Shown one piece after another: positions 44,913-52,911 of a stretch of DNA of 64,000 nt (positions are counted from its first letter, which is position 1; each line of letters starts with the position of its first letter). This DNA comes from Hyphomicrobium sp. (lineage in GTDB: Bacteria; Pseudomonadota; Alphaproteobacteria; Rhizobiales; Hyphomicrobiaceae). The notes beneath the pieces were generated by a model. It was not told where the DNA came from. It did no database searches and worked only from the letters and a program-made list of their open reading frames with translations. The position numbers were made by a program, and so were the translations under genes. Where the stretch lies: the NCBI GenBank assembly GCA_022844105.1, contig JALHMJ010000008.1, positions 62,001-126,000 of the forward strand, written 5' to 3'.

Positions 44913-45875
44913 ATGGCCAATCTTTTGTGGCTCCAAGGTGGGGCATGTTCGGGCAACACTATGTCGTTCCTCAACGCTGAGGAGCCAAGCGCATGTGACC
45001 TCGTCACCGATTTCGGCATCAATATTCTTTGGCATCCTTCGCTCGGAATGGAGCTTGGCGACAATCTTCAACGCATGTTGCGTGGCCTCGTCAGCGGTGA
45101 AATTCCACTCGATATTTTTGTCTTCGAAGGATCGGTCGTTCAAGCGCCGAGCGGAACTGGTGAGTGGAACCGCTTTGCCGGGCGGCCAATGAAAGATTGG
45201 GTGGCCGAGCTGTGTAAGGTTGCATCCTTTACGGTGGCTGTCGGCGACTGCGCGACGTGGGGTGGAATTCCCGCCACTGCACCAAATCCGTCAGACAGCG
45301 TTGGGCTCCAATTCCTGAAGCGCGGGCATGGCGGCTTCCTCGGCAAAGACTACAAGTCAAAGGCGGGACTGCCTGTCATCAACATTCCTGGCTGCCCTGC
45401 CCATCCTGATTGGATTACGCAGATTGTTGTGGCCGTTGCGACCGGCCGCGGCGGCGATCTTTCGCTTGATGAATTCGGTCGTCCGAAAACATTCTTCTCG
45501 AGCTTCACGCAGACCGGCTGCACGCGCAATATGCACTTCGCCTACAAAGTCTCGGCCACCGAATTCGGGCAGCGCAAGGGCTGCCTGTTCTATGACCTTG
45601 GCTGCCGCGGTCCGATGACCCATTCGCCTTGCAACCGCATTCTTTGGAACCGGCAATCGTCAAAAACCCGCGCCGGCATGCCGTGCATGGGATGCACGGA
45701 ACCAGAATTCCCCTTCTACGATCTGGCTCCGGGCACCGTGTTCAAGACGCAGACCGTTATGGGCGTGCCCAAGGATATGCCGACGGGCGTCGACAAGACC
45801 GGTTACGTCAAACTCACGGCAGCGGCCAAGGCCGCGTCGCCCAAATGGGCTGAAGAAGACATCTTCGTCGTTTGA
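44913..45875 (+). CDS. hhyS: [NiFe]-hydrogenase small subunit, actinobacterial (group 1h-like) type
   Basis: This 320-residue iron-sulfur subunit has no Tat signal peptide. The sequence LWLQGGACSGNTMSFLNAEE with WHPSLGMELGD and INIPGCPAHPDWITQI is typical of actinobacterial-type uptake hydrogenases. Proximal-cluster candidates are Cys12, Cys113 and Cys161; the second Cys of the usual CxxC is Asn15. The C-terminal cluster region has Cys203, 224, 231, 240, 258 and 261; Gln200 stands where the distal His normally is. AGGGAG precedes the ATG. It leads the structural operon. Confidence 0.93.
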   Translation: MANLLWLQGGACSGNTMSFLNAEEPSACDLVTDFGINILWHPSLGMELGDNLQRMLRGLVSGEIPLDIFVFEGSVVQAPSGTGEWNRFAGRPMKDWVAELCKVASFTVAVGDCATWGGIPATAPNPSDSVGLQFLKRGHGGFLGKDYKSKAGLPVINIPGCPAHPDWITQIVVAVATGRGGDLSLDEFGRPKTFFSSFTQTGCTRNMHFAYKVSATEFGQRKGCLFYDLGCRGPMTHSPCNRILWNRQSSKTRAGMPCMGCTEPEFPFYDLAPGTVFKTQTVMGVPKDMPTGVDKTGYVKLTAAAKAASPKWAEEDIFVV

Positions 45876-45925
45876 TCCAACGCGAAACAATAAAAAAGTC
45901 CTCATTCTCGGGAGAGAAACCTCCA

Positions 45926-47524
45926 ATGTCAGTCGCAGTACAAACGTTAGATATTTCGCCGGTCGGGCGCGTCGAGGGCGATCTCGACGTTCGCGTCGAC
46001 ATCCAAGACGGTGTCGTCGTCAACGCCTGGACCAATGCCGAGTTGTTCCGAGGCTTTGAAGTGATCTTGCGCGATAAAGATCCGCAAGCCGGCCTCGTCG
46101 TCACGCCGCGCGCGTGCGGCATCTGCGGCGCGTCTCATTTGACGTGTGCGGCATGGGCCCTTGATACGGCCTGGAAGGCAGAAGTTCCGCGCAACGCCAT
46201 TCTGGCCCGCAATCTCGGTCAGATCGTGGAATCGCTTCAAAGCTTGCCGCGCCACCACTATGGCCTGTTCATGATCGACTACACGAACAAGAACTACTCG
46301 AAGTCGAAATACTATGAAGAAGCCGTCAAACGCTGGGCGCCGTTCACCGGCAAGAATTATGAGATAGGCGTCACGATTTCCGGCCGACCCGTTGAAATAT
46401 ACGCCCTTCTGGGAGGCCAGTGGCCACACTCAAGCTACATGGTGCCGGGCGGCGTGATGTGCGCACCCACACTGACCGATGTGACCCGCGCATGGTCGAT
46501 CCTTGAACACTTCCGCCGCAACTGGTTGGAAAACATCTGGCTCGGCTGCACGTTGGAGCGCTACGAACAGATTCGATCCTACAACGACTTTATGGCTTGG
46601 CTCGACGAGCGTCCCGAGCACGCAAACTCCGACCTTGGCATGTTCTGGCGCATGTCCATGGACATCGGCCTGCAAAACTATGGCCGCGGCCACAAGAAGT
46701 ACATTTCGTGGGGCTACCTGCCGCACGAAGATAAGTACAACAAGCCAACCATCGAGAGCCGGAACGCGTCCGTCATCATGAAGAGCGGTGTGTTTGACGG
46801 CGCGACGGGCACCCACAAACTGATGGACCAGTCGTTCACCCGCGAAGACCTGAAGCACGCCTGGTACGACGAACCTCAGGCTCTGCATCCCTTCGATCGG
46901 ACAACAAAGCCCATCCAGAAAAATACGATCGATCATAACGGGAAGTATTCGTGGGCGTCGGCGGTCATGCATTCGCAAGACGGGCGGCTTGAAGCCGGTC
47001 CGCTATCGCGCCAGCTTGTTGCAGGCGGCAAGCACGGCGAATCCTGGCAGCATTACGATCCCCTCGTGCTCGATATGTACAACAATCTGGGTGGTGCCAG
47101 TGTCATGCTTCGTCACTTCGCCCGCATGCACGAGGGTGTGAAGCTATACCGGGAATCCGAGCGCATTCTTCGTGAGTTCAAGCTCAAGGATCAGTGGTAC
47201 ATCAAGCCGACAGAAAAAGACGGCCGCGGATGGGGGGCGACGGAAGCCATCCGCGGCGCCCTGTGCCACTGGATCGAAATTCAGGGCGGAAAGATCAAGA
47301 ACTACCAGATTATCGCTCCAACCACGTGGAACGTTGGACCAAGGACGTCGGATGGCGCACGCGGTCCAATCGAGGAGGCCCTCATCGGCACACCGATCGC
47401 CGATCCACACGATCCCGTCGAAGTCGGCCATGTTTGCCGATCGTATGATTCGTGCCTTGTCTGTACAGTACACGCATATGACGCCAAGACCGGCGAGCAA
47501 CTCGCTCGCTTCCGGACCGCCTGA
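45926..47524 (+). CDS. hhyL: [NiFe]-hydrogenase large subunit
   Basis: This 532-residue catalytic subunit holds the Ni-Fe site. The L1 motif is PRACGICGASH (Cys64, Cys67, His71) and the L2 motif is YDSCLVCTVH (Cys510, Cys513, His516). Sixteen residues follow His516, the peptide expected to be cut off by the maturation protease encoded at 48420. ATG 45926 has GGGAGAG upstream and gives the normal start SVAVQTLDISPVGRVEGDLD; an in-frame TTG at 45872 is rejected. The motifs and the small subunit place it near group 1h. Confidence 0.95.
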   Translation: MSVAVQTLDISPVGRVEGDLDVRVDIQDGVVVNAWTNAELFRGFEVILRDKDPQAGLVVTPRACGICGASHLTCAAWALDTAWKAEVPRNAILARNLGQIVESLQSLPRHHYGLFMIDYTNKNYSKSKYYEEAVKRWAPFTGKNYEIGVTISGRPVEIYALLGGQWPHSSYMVPGGVMCAPTLTDVTRAWSILEHFRRNWLENIWLGCTLERYEQIRSYNDFMAWLDERPEHANSDLGMFWRMSMDIGLQNYGRGHKKYISWGYLPHEDKYNKPTIESRNASVIMKSGVFDGATGTHKLMDQSFTREDLKHAWYDEPQALHPFDRTTKPIQKNTIDHNGKYSWASAVMHSQDGRLEAGPLSRQLVAGGKHGESWQHYDPLVLDMYNNLGGASVMLRHFARMHEGVKLYRESERILREFKLKDQWYIKPTEKDGRGWGATEAIRGALCHWIEIQGGKIKNYQIIAPTTWNVGPRTSDGARGPIEEALIGTPIADPHDPVEVGHVCRSYDSCLVCTVHAYDAKTGEQLARFRTA

Positions 47525-47539
47525 GGTCTGGCTTCCTTT

Positions 47540-47584
47540 TCCTGAATCGTTTGTTGGCAAAACTTTGCAACAGCCGGTTCAGGA
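47540..47584 (+). repeat. Intercistronic stem-loop after hhyL
   Basis: The outer arms TCCTGAA (47540-47546) and TTCAGGA (47578-47584) enclose an inner stem GTTG(G)CAA/TTGCAAC with one bulged G. It lies in the 92-base gap between the large subunit and the first HiPIP-like gene, and may set differential stability or partial termination. Confidence 0.5.
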
Positions 47585-47616
47585 GAACGGCGCGTGCCAG
47601 AGATGAAGGTGGGGAC

Positions 47617-47934
47617 ATGAGCGCGAATGGTAAAGACGAGGCCGTCCTCAAAGTCATTGCTGACATGATGTCAGCCGGACTGAAGACGCAAACAGAGCCT
47701 TTCCCAGAAACGGAAAAGGAGTTCGGTGGAATCCTCGCCGAACTCCGCCAGCTTGAACCGGACGATCTGGAATCGAAACTCGTCATCAGTGGCTTTGTCG
47801 ATCATCCATATGGCCCAGAGCAGCAGCGCTGCCTGGAATGCATGTATTATCTCGTGCATAGAAAGTGGTGCGATCTGCCGGAATTGGCTGTTCCGGTCGA
47901 ACCGCACTGGTGGTGCCGGTTGTGGAGAATTTGA
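47617..47934 (+). CDS. HiPIP-like small iron-sulfur protein, copy 1
   Basis: This 105-residue protein ends with a four-cysteine block: Cys72-x2-Cys75-x9-Cys85-x14-Cys100, closing WWCRLWRI. The final W-C-x2-W and the Cys spacing resemble high-potential iron-sulfur proteins. The N-terminal 60 residues are helical (VLKVIADMMSAGLKTQTEPF). There is no signal peptide. A tandem paralogue follows. It is a candidate electron carrier for the hydrogenase; a zinc-binding role is the alternative. Confidence 0.75.
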   Translation: MSANGKDEAVLKVIADMMSAGLKTQTEPFPETEKEFGGILAELRQLEPDDLESKLVISGFVDHPYGPEQQRCLECMYYLVHRKWCDLPELAVPVEPHWWCRLWRI

Positions 47935-47953
47935 ACGCGTCGTTTGGGTCCCA

Positions 47954-48298
47954 ATGACTTCGAGGTGCGCCGTGGACGAAGACATGCATGCGAACGACGA
48001 TAGAATTCGTGAGGAGATTAGGGTTCTTCTTGCATCAGGGCTTAAGACCGAGGTGTTCCCTCGTGCAGACTCGCATGAAGAGGTGCAGGACATTATCGGC
48101 CGCCTGAAGGCGAGCGACGGCAGCCTCACATCTCGCCTGGTCATCGGCGGGTTCACAAACCACACGATCGAACACGGCGGCCTGGAACAGCCTTGCGAAA
48201 CGTGCATGTACTATCTTGTTCATCGCAAGTACTGCGAACTGCCGGAACTCGATTGCCCTGTCGAACCTGAATGGTCGTGCCGGTTGTGGAGGATATGA
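47954..48298 (+). CDS. HiPIP-like small iron-sulfur protein, copy 2
   Basis: This 114-residue paralogue of the preceding gene shares MYYLVHRK, LPEL, PVEP and the ending CRLWRI. Cysteines are Cys81, Cys84, Cys94 and Cys109, with an extra Cys101 not found in copy 1. The spacing C-x2-C-x9-C-x14-C is kept. ATG 47954 starts 19 bases after copy 1; ATG 47984 is an alternative. It probably arose by tandem duplication and acts with copy 1. Confidence 0.75.
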   Translation: MTSRCAVDEDMHANDDRIREEIRVLLASGLKTEVFPRADSHEEVQDIIGRLKASDGSLTSRLVIGGFTNHTIEHGGLEQPCETCMYYLVHRKYCELPELDCPVEPEWSCRLWRI

Positions 48299-48419
48299 CA
48301 GCGCAGTCCAGAGCGGCGGGCGATGCGCTGCTGGAGTTGGATCTTCCTACCGAGCCGCATTGTTAAAGCGACGTCTAGCGCCTCTAGAGTGATCGAGTTC
48401 GTGTAAGGCCGCGCCCGCC

Positions 48420-48911
48420 ATGATCGCAGTAATCGGATGCGGAAATGCCAACAGATCCGACGATGCCGTCGGGTTGGAAGTCGTTCGCCTCCTTCACGCA
48501 ACCCCAGCGGTACGATCGCGCTCTGATGTACGTTTGCTCGATGCGGGAACCGATGGCATGGCAGTGATGTTTGCCGCGCGCGGATGCACCTCGCTTATCG
48601 TTGTCGACAGCTGCAGCACAGGAACCGATCCTGGCGCAATTTTTGAGGTTCCAGGCGATGAAGTGGAAAGCCGTCACGAACCATCCCTCAATCTCCATGA
48701 TTTTCGATGGGACCACGCGCTTCATGCCGGCCGCAAAATCTATCGCGAGGACTTTCCCAAGGACGTGACGGCCTACCTTATTGAAGCGCGCAGCCTCAAC
48801 CTTGGCATCGGCCTGTCACCAGATGTGCGCGAAGCTGCCGAAAAAGTTGCTCGCAAAATTCAAGCCCGCATCGCGGCCACGCCCGTGTTGTCGATTGTCT
48901 CGGGTCCCTAG
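48420..48911 (+). CDS. hupD: Hydrogenase maturation protease (HupD/HyaD family)
   Basis: This 163-residue endopeptidase has the family motif GCGNANRSDDAVGLE near the N-terminus, VVDSCSTGTDPG in the middle and a His in LHDFRWDHAL, residues that hold nickel during recognition. It removes the C-terminal tail of the large subunit once Ni is inserted. The large subunit here has a 16-residue tail after its last His, so substrate and enzyme match. Confidence 0.9.
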   Translation: MIAVIGCGNANRSDDAVGLEVVRLLHATPAVRSRSDVRLLDAGTDGMAVMFAARGCTSLIVVDSCSTGTDPGAIFEVPGDEVESRHEPSLNLHDFRWDHALHAGRKIYREDFPKDVTAYLIEARSLNLGIGLSPDVREAAEKVARKIQARIAATPVLSIVSGP

Positions 48912-48913
48912 AC

Positions 48914-49228
48914 ATGAGCGACATCTGCCTTCTGACCGTCCGGCGCGGCGCCTTGTATTTCACGCGCGAGGTTTATGAGCGCTTCTTCAATACACTTGAA
49001 AACGTCATCCTCTTGCGTGACGGCAACGATCTCGTTGTGCTGCCGGTCCGCAATCCATTTGCCGGAGGCTATGTCATCAAGCTTCGCACCGCGGCCGGCG
49101 ACCGGGCGGTGCAAGCCGCCGATTTTTTTCGCGACCATGGCATTGACGACCAAATCGAAATGACGGTGCCCGCGACATGGAATGATGAGCGCGCAGCGCT
49201 GGTCGCCGTGAGCGTCTTCGACTGCTAA
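48914..49228 (+). CDS. Unknown protein in the hydrogenase operon
   Basis: This 104-residue protein was not recognised. It begins two bases after the protease gene. It has strand-rich composition (LRDGNDLVVLPVRNPFAGGY, VIKLRTAAGDRAVQAADFF) and no Cys motif or membrane helix. Tight spacing suggests a role in hydrogenase assembly or function. Confidence 0.65.
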   Translation: MSDICLLTVRRGALYFTREVYERFFNTLENVILLRDGNDLVVLPVRNPFAGGYVIKLRTAAGDRAVQAADFFRDHGIDDQIEMTVPATWNDERAALVAVSVFDC

Positions 49229-49296
49229 CTTAGTTTACAAAATGTAATTTCGATAGACTCATCGGTGAGAATTTGCTTTTCTCATCGCTGACTAAG
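49229..49296. promoter_or_regulatory. Nested inverted repeats before the TPR gene
   Basis: Outer arms CTTAGT (49229-49234) and ACTAAG (49291-49296) enclose TTACA-AAA-TGTAA (49235-49247) and a hairpin CGGTGAGAA/TTCTCATCG with one wobble (49263-49287). This is the longest AT-rich gap of the hydrogenase operon and may hold an internal promoter with operator, or a terminator. Confidence 0.5.
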
Positions 49297-49337
49297 TGAG
49301 CTGTCCGCAGAGATAGCCATGGTGGGAGGCGGGTCAG

Positions 49338-50348
49338 GTGGCAGTCGGCGTTGACGAGCAGGTTCGGTCGGCGTTGGCTGCGGCAGGCGCAGAAACGGCG
49401 AGCCCGCAAGAGCGAGCCGAGATGCTGATGGAAATTGCCATCGGCTTTCAGATCAAGCCGCGGTCCCCGGATGAACTTGTTGCCGCCGTCAATCTCTATG
49501 ATCGCGCGCTTGAAATCTGCCCGGCAACACACGCGCTGCTGGCGGCACGCATTCGCGCCCGCAAAGCGACCGCGCTTCAATCCCTGCCGGAGAGCGGCAC
49601 ACGCTCGTTAGAATTGGCGCGCGACGCGCTCAATGAGGCCGTTCCCGTTATTCGCGCCCATGGCGAGGCTGAAGAACTTGCCGAAGCAGAAATGAACCTG
49701 GGACTTGTGCTGCAGAACCTCGCCGCGAGCAATAAGGCCCGCATCACCGATGCTATCGCGGCCTATCAGCGATCGCTGCGCACGTTTGACCGGATCAAAT
49801 TCCCGGCCGAGTATGCGATTTTACAGAACAATCTGGCGACCGCGTTTCTCTCAATTCCCTTTACCGACGAGCGCGCGAAAATGCGCGAAGCGCTCGCAGT
49901 CCAGGCCTTCGAAGAGGGATTGAAGGTCGTCAATCTCATCGACAATCCAGCCGAATACGCGATGCTGCAGAACAATCTCGGCAATGCGTTGCAGTATGCG
50001 TCGTCAAGCCATGTCGTCGAAAATAATCTGCGAGCGCTCGAAGCCTATGACGAAGCGCTGAAGGTACGCTCCCGCGAAACGATGCCGCTTGAATTTGCCA
50101 ATACGATTTCCAATCAGGCCAATTGCCTGTGGAACTTGCCCGACGACGTGTCCGATCCCGACGCGGGCAACAGGAAAAACCTTAGCAAGGCGCGCAAGCT
50201 CTATGCGGAGGCGCGCGAAATCTACAACGCAGCCGGCGAACTGGAGAAGGCCCGAATTGTCGCCGAGGCCATTGACCAGATCGAACGTGAGTCTCTCTCT
50301 GTCGTCTCAATCAGCGGCAACGCCTCTCAGCCGCATGATCGTCACTGA
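49338..50348 (+). CDS. TPR-repeat protein of the hydrogenase operon
   Basis: This 336-residue helical protein has tetratricopeptide-like repeats, clearest as AEYAILQNNLATAFL, AEYAMLQNNLGNALQYA and LEFANTISNQANCLWNL. The start is GTG 49338 with a GGAGGCGGG ribosome site. There is no signal peptide. It is likely a scaffold or assembly factor for the hydrogenase complex; TPR genes are known neighbours of actinobacterial-type hydrogenases. Confidence 0.8.
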   Translation: MAVGVDEQVRSALAAAGAETASPQERAEMLMEIAIGFQIKPRSPDELVAAVNLYDRALEICPATHALLAARIRARKATALQSLPESGTRSLELARDALNEAVPVIRAHGEAEELAEAEMNLGLVLQNLAASNKARITDAIAAYQRSLRTFDRIKFPAEYAILQNNLATAFLSIPFTDERAKMREALAVQAFEEGLKVVNLIDNPAEYAMLQNNLGNALQYASSSHVVENNLRALEAYDEALKVRSRETMPLEFANTISNQANCLWNLPDDVSDPDAGNRKNLSKARKLYAEAREIYNAAGELEKARIVAEAIDQIERESLSVVSISGNASQPHDRH

Positions 50349-50381
50349 AACCGAAAACCAGATGTCAGGAGCTCTAAAGCG

Positions 50382-50591
50382 ATGATGGGAAACTTGCCGC
50401 TCGATCAAGCGGGACTAGCGCTGCTTGCCGGGATTATTGCGTCGTTGGCAGGTGGTGCCTTTGGCGGTGTGTTGACGGGCGGTAAGGCGCTCGGCTTTGA
50501 GCTCGCGGCCTTCATGGGATCCTTCTACGGCCAAGTCGCGGGCACGCTAGGCGTCGCGCTCGGACTTCTCGTGTATGCCTTCATCGGTTGA
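50382..50591 (+). CDS. Small Gly/Ala-rich membrane protein
   Basis: This 69-residue protein has two hydrophobic helices (LALLAGIIASLAGGAFGGVL and VAGTLGVALGLLVYAFIG) joined by a short polar loop. It has no haem ligands or Cys. It starts 33 bases after the TPR gene. With the next gene it may anchor the hydrogenase at the membrane, as no cytochrome b subunit is present. Confidence 0.7.
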   Translation: MMGNLPLDQAGLALLAGIIASLAGGAFGGVLTGGKALGFELAAFMGSFYGQVAGTLGVALGLLVYAFIG

Positions 50592-50601
50592 GGAATATCG
50601 C

Positions 50602-50829
50602 ATGATAGACATGGTTCGAAACTCGATTGGGCTTTTCCTCCGCGGCAAACTGTTTGCCGAACCGGGCAAGGCCAACCTGCAACTGGCGGTCGGCATCATT
50701 TTCACCGTGCTTTGCTTTCTGGCAATGACGCGAGGTGTGGGGCTGCCGCTATGGGTCGCCGCCGCGGCTGCGGGGTTCTTGGGCGGTGCCGTTCAGCCCT
50801 ATCTTTTCCGCGATCTCAAGTACCGGTGA
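50602..50829 (+). CDS. Small membrane protein, second of a pair
   Basis: This 75-residue protein has an amphipathic N-terminus (MIDMVRNSIGLFLRGKLFAE) and two hydrophobic segments (LAVGIIFTVLCFLAMTRGVG and LWVAAAAAGFLGGAVQ). ATG 50602 starts 10 bases after the first small membrane gene; an in-frame ATG at 50575 would overlap it. Family not recognised. Confidence 0.68.
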   Translation: MIDMVRNSIGLFLRGKLFAEPGKANLQLAVGIIFTVLCFLAMTRGVGLPLWVAAAAAGFLGGAVQPYLFRDLKYR

Positions 50830-50836
50830 GGATGTT

Positions 50837-51712
50837 GTGACAGCCACCGAAGCGATGTCGAGTGATCGGAACGACGTCGCCCATCTTGCTGGCGACATCG
50901 AGCGTCTCGAGATGATTTTCGAGGGTTGGGAAGATACGCCGCGCGGCGCCGTAAAGGCTTACGGCCTGGCGATTGAAGCGCTGAATGGCGAAGCGATCCG
51001 GCGGCTGGTCGCGGCGTTGAAGCGCGAACCGGCAGCACTCGCTGCCATGAAAACCGCAGTCAGCGATGAGGTTGTCTACGCGGTGCTGCGCCGGCACGGC
51101 ATCATCAAGCCGAGTTTGACGGAGCGCGTGGAAGCCGCACTCGAGAGCATCCGCCCCATGCTCGCCTCGCACGGCGGTGATGTCGAACTCGTGTCGATTT
51201 CGCCCCCTTCCATCGAAGTCAAATTCACGGGCTCGTGCGATGGCTGCCCCGCCTCTCAGCTCACATTTCATGCCGGCGTCAAAAAGGCCGTTGAAGACGC
51301 ATGCCCTGAGATTACCGAAATCCTGCAGGTGAAGGGAACCGGCGCAACGACGGAGGGAGGCGAGAGCGTTCGCTTTGTCAGCCCGTTTGCGCTGGGGTCG
51401 GGCGGTTCGTGGCAGCCTGCGGTGAAGCTTCAAGATATTCCTGAACGCGGCGTGAAAGCGATCGTTCTGGACGGCGAGAAAATCCTGTTGTCGCGGCGGG
51501 GATCCATCGTGACATGTTTCCAGAATTCATGCGCGCATCTGGGTCTCGCCCTCGACGACGGGGAAGTCGTGAATGGCATCATCACGTGCCCATATCATGG
51601 CTTCCAATACGACCTGGCTAGCGGCGAATGCTTAACCGCGCCGGCCGTTCAACTGCAGCCGCATTCGGTGCGCGTCATCGGCAACCGGGTTGAAGTGAGG
51701 TTGCAATCATAG
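50837..51712 (+). CDS. NifU-Rieske fusion protein
   Basis: This 291-residue protein has an N-terminal helical part, a NifU C-terminal-type domain (residues 95-165; Cys134 and Cys137 in SCDGCPAS) and a Rieske [2Fe-2S] domain (200-291) with Cys232-x-His234 and Cys251-x2-His254 (SCAHLG and CPYHGFQYD). It is a probable electron carrier between hydrogenase and quinone, like HucE-type proteins. The start is GTG 50837 with GAGG upstream; ATG 50855 is possible. The NHL gene follows after two bases. Confidence 0.9.
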   Translation: MTATEAMSSDRNDVAHLAGDIERLEMIFEGWEDTPRGAVKAYGLAIEALNGEAIRRLVAALKREPAALAAMKTAVSDEVVYAVLRRHGIIKPSLTERVEAALESIRPMLASHGGDVELVSISPPSIEVKFTGSCDGCPASQLTFHAGVKKAVEDACPEITEILQVKGTGATTEGGESVRFVSPFALGSGGSWQPAVKLQDIPERGVKAIVLDGEKILLSRRGSIVTCFQNSCAHLGLALDDGEVVNGIITCPYHGFQYDLASGECLTAPAVQLQPHSVRVIGNRVEVRLQS

Positions 51713-51714
51713 CC

Positions 51715-52911
51715 ATGCGCGTGTCACTCAGCCCGGTTCGCAGAACGCTCAATGCTGACGAGACAGTCAGTCCTGAAGCCTTGTTGGAAATGGGTGGCGC
51801 GCGCGTCGTGCTGGGTCAAAAGTCACCATCCGATGGGCTCGCGGATCCGATACGTCCGGCGGCAGACTCGCTCTTTGGTCCGCGCGGAGCAACGCTTGCC
51901 GGCCCCGGCGGCCCGCTTTTCGTTTGCGATACCGGCCACCATCGCTTGCTGATCTGGACACAGTGTCCCGCGAGAGATGGTGCGCCAGCGGATCTTGTGA
52001 TTGGTCAGCCAGACTTCATGTCGGAAGGCCGCAATGCAAAGGCAATCGCCAACGCACATTCCCTCAACGTGCCAACCGGCGTGGCCGCGAGCGAAGGCGT
52101 ATTGGCGGTCGCAGACGCCTGGAACCACCGGGTTCTGATCTGGAACACATACCCAACACGTTCCAATCAACCTGCCGATGTCGTGCTGGGACAGTCGAAC
52201 TTCTCAGAAGTGCTCGCCAATCGCGGTACCCTCGAAGCAAAGGCCGATACTCTGAACTGGTGCTACGGCGTCGCGATTGACAGCGGCGCGCTTTACGTCG
52301 CCGATACCGGGAATCGCCGGGTTCTCAAATGGAACAGCATTCCCCGATCGAACGGAGCGCCGGCCGATCTTGTGCTGGGCGAAACCGATTTCGTGACCCG
52401 AGACGAGAACGCTGGCCGCGCACCCGACGCTGTTGGCATGCGCTGGCCGCACGGCATTGCCGTTCACGCGGACCGCTTGTTCGTTGCCGATGCCGGCAAC
52501 AACCGGGTGATGGTGTGGGACCACCTGCCGGTGCGCAATGGCGAGCCGTGTTCGTTCGTTCTCGGCCAAAGCGACTGCTCGGGCGTCGACCACAATCAAG
52601 TCGCATATTACCCCACGTCCGCCGCGCTCAATATGCCTTATGGTCTGGCAGTTATCGGCGATGACTTGATTACGGCCGACACCGCGAACTCCCGCCTCGT
52701 TGGATATGACGTTGCACAGCTGAAAATGAACCTGCCGGCACGCCGACTTGCCGGCCAACGGACATTCCAAGACAAGGCCGAGAACGGCAGCTGGGGTGTC
52801 GCGCGGCGCAACAGTTTATGCTGGCCGTATGGTGTTTCGGCTTCGCAAAATACGCTCGTCGTTGCCGATAGCGGCAACAACAGGGTGCTGCTTTGGGAGG
52901 CAGCGCCATGA
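51715..52911 (+). CDS. NHL-repeat beta-propeller protein
   Basis: This 398-residue protein has six NHL-type repeats, for example DTGHHRLLIW, DAWNHRVLIW, DTGNRRVLKW, DAGNNRVMVW, DTANSRLVGY and DSGNNRVLLW. They should close into a six-bladed propeller. There is no signal peptide. NHL proteins are regular members of actinobacterial-type hydrogenase operons; their role is probably protein contact or assembly. It overlaps hypF by 4 bases. Confidence 0.88.
   Translation: MRVSLSPVRRTLNADETVSPEALLEMGGARVVLGQKSPSDGLADPIRPAADSLFGPRGATLAGPGGPLFVCDTGHHRLLIWTQCPARDGAPADLVIGQPDFMSEGRNAKAIANAHSLNVPTGVAASEGVLAVADAWNHRVLIWNTYPTRSNQPADVVLGQSNFSEVLANRGTLEAKADTLNWCYGVAIDSGALYVADTGNRRVLKWNSIPRSNGAPADLVLGETDFVTRDENAGRAPDAVGMRWPHGIAVHADRLFVADAGNNRVMVWDHLPVRNGEPCSFVLGQSDCSGVDHNQVAYYPTSAALNMPYGLAVIGDDLITADTANSRLVGYDVAQLKMNLPARRLAGQRTFQDKAENGSWGVARRNSLCWPYGVSASQNTLVVADSGNNRVLLWEAAP

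Noticed and set aside
44859-45143. Minus-strand 94-codon frame over the hydrogenase promoter and small subunit start
   Set aside because: It is opposite a certain gene and shows no family features.
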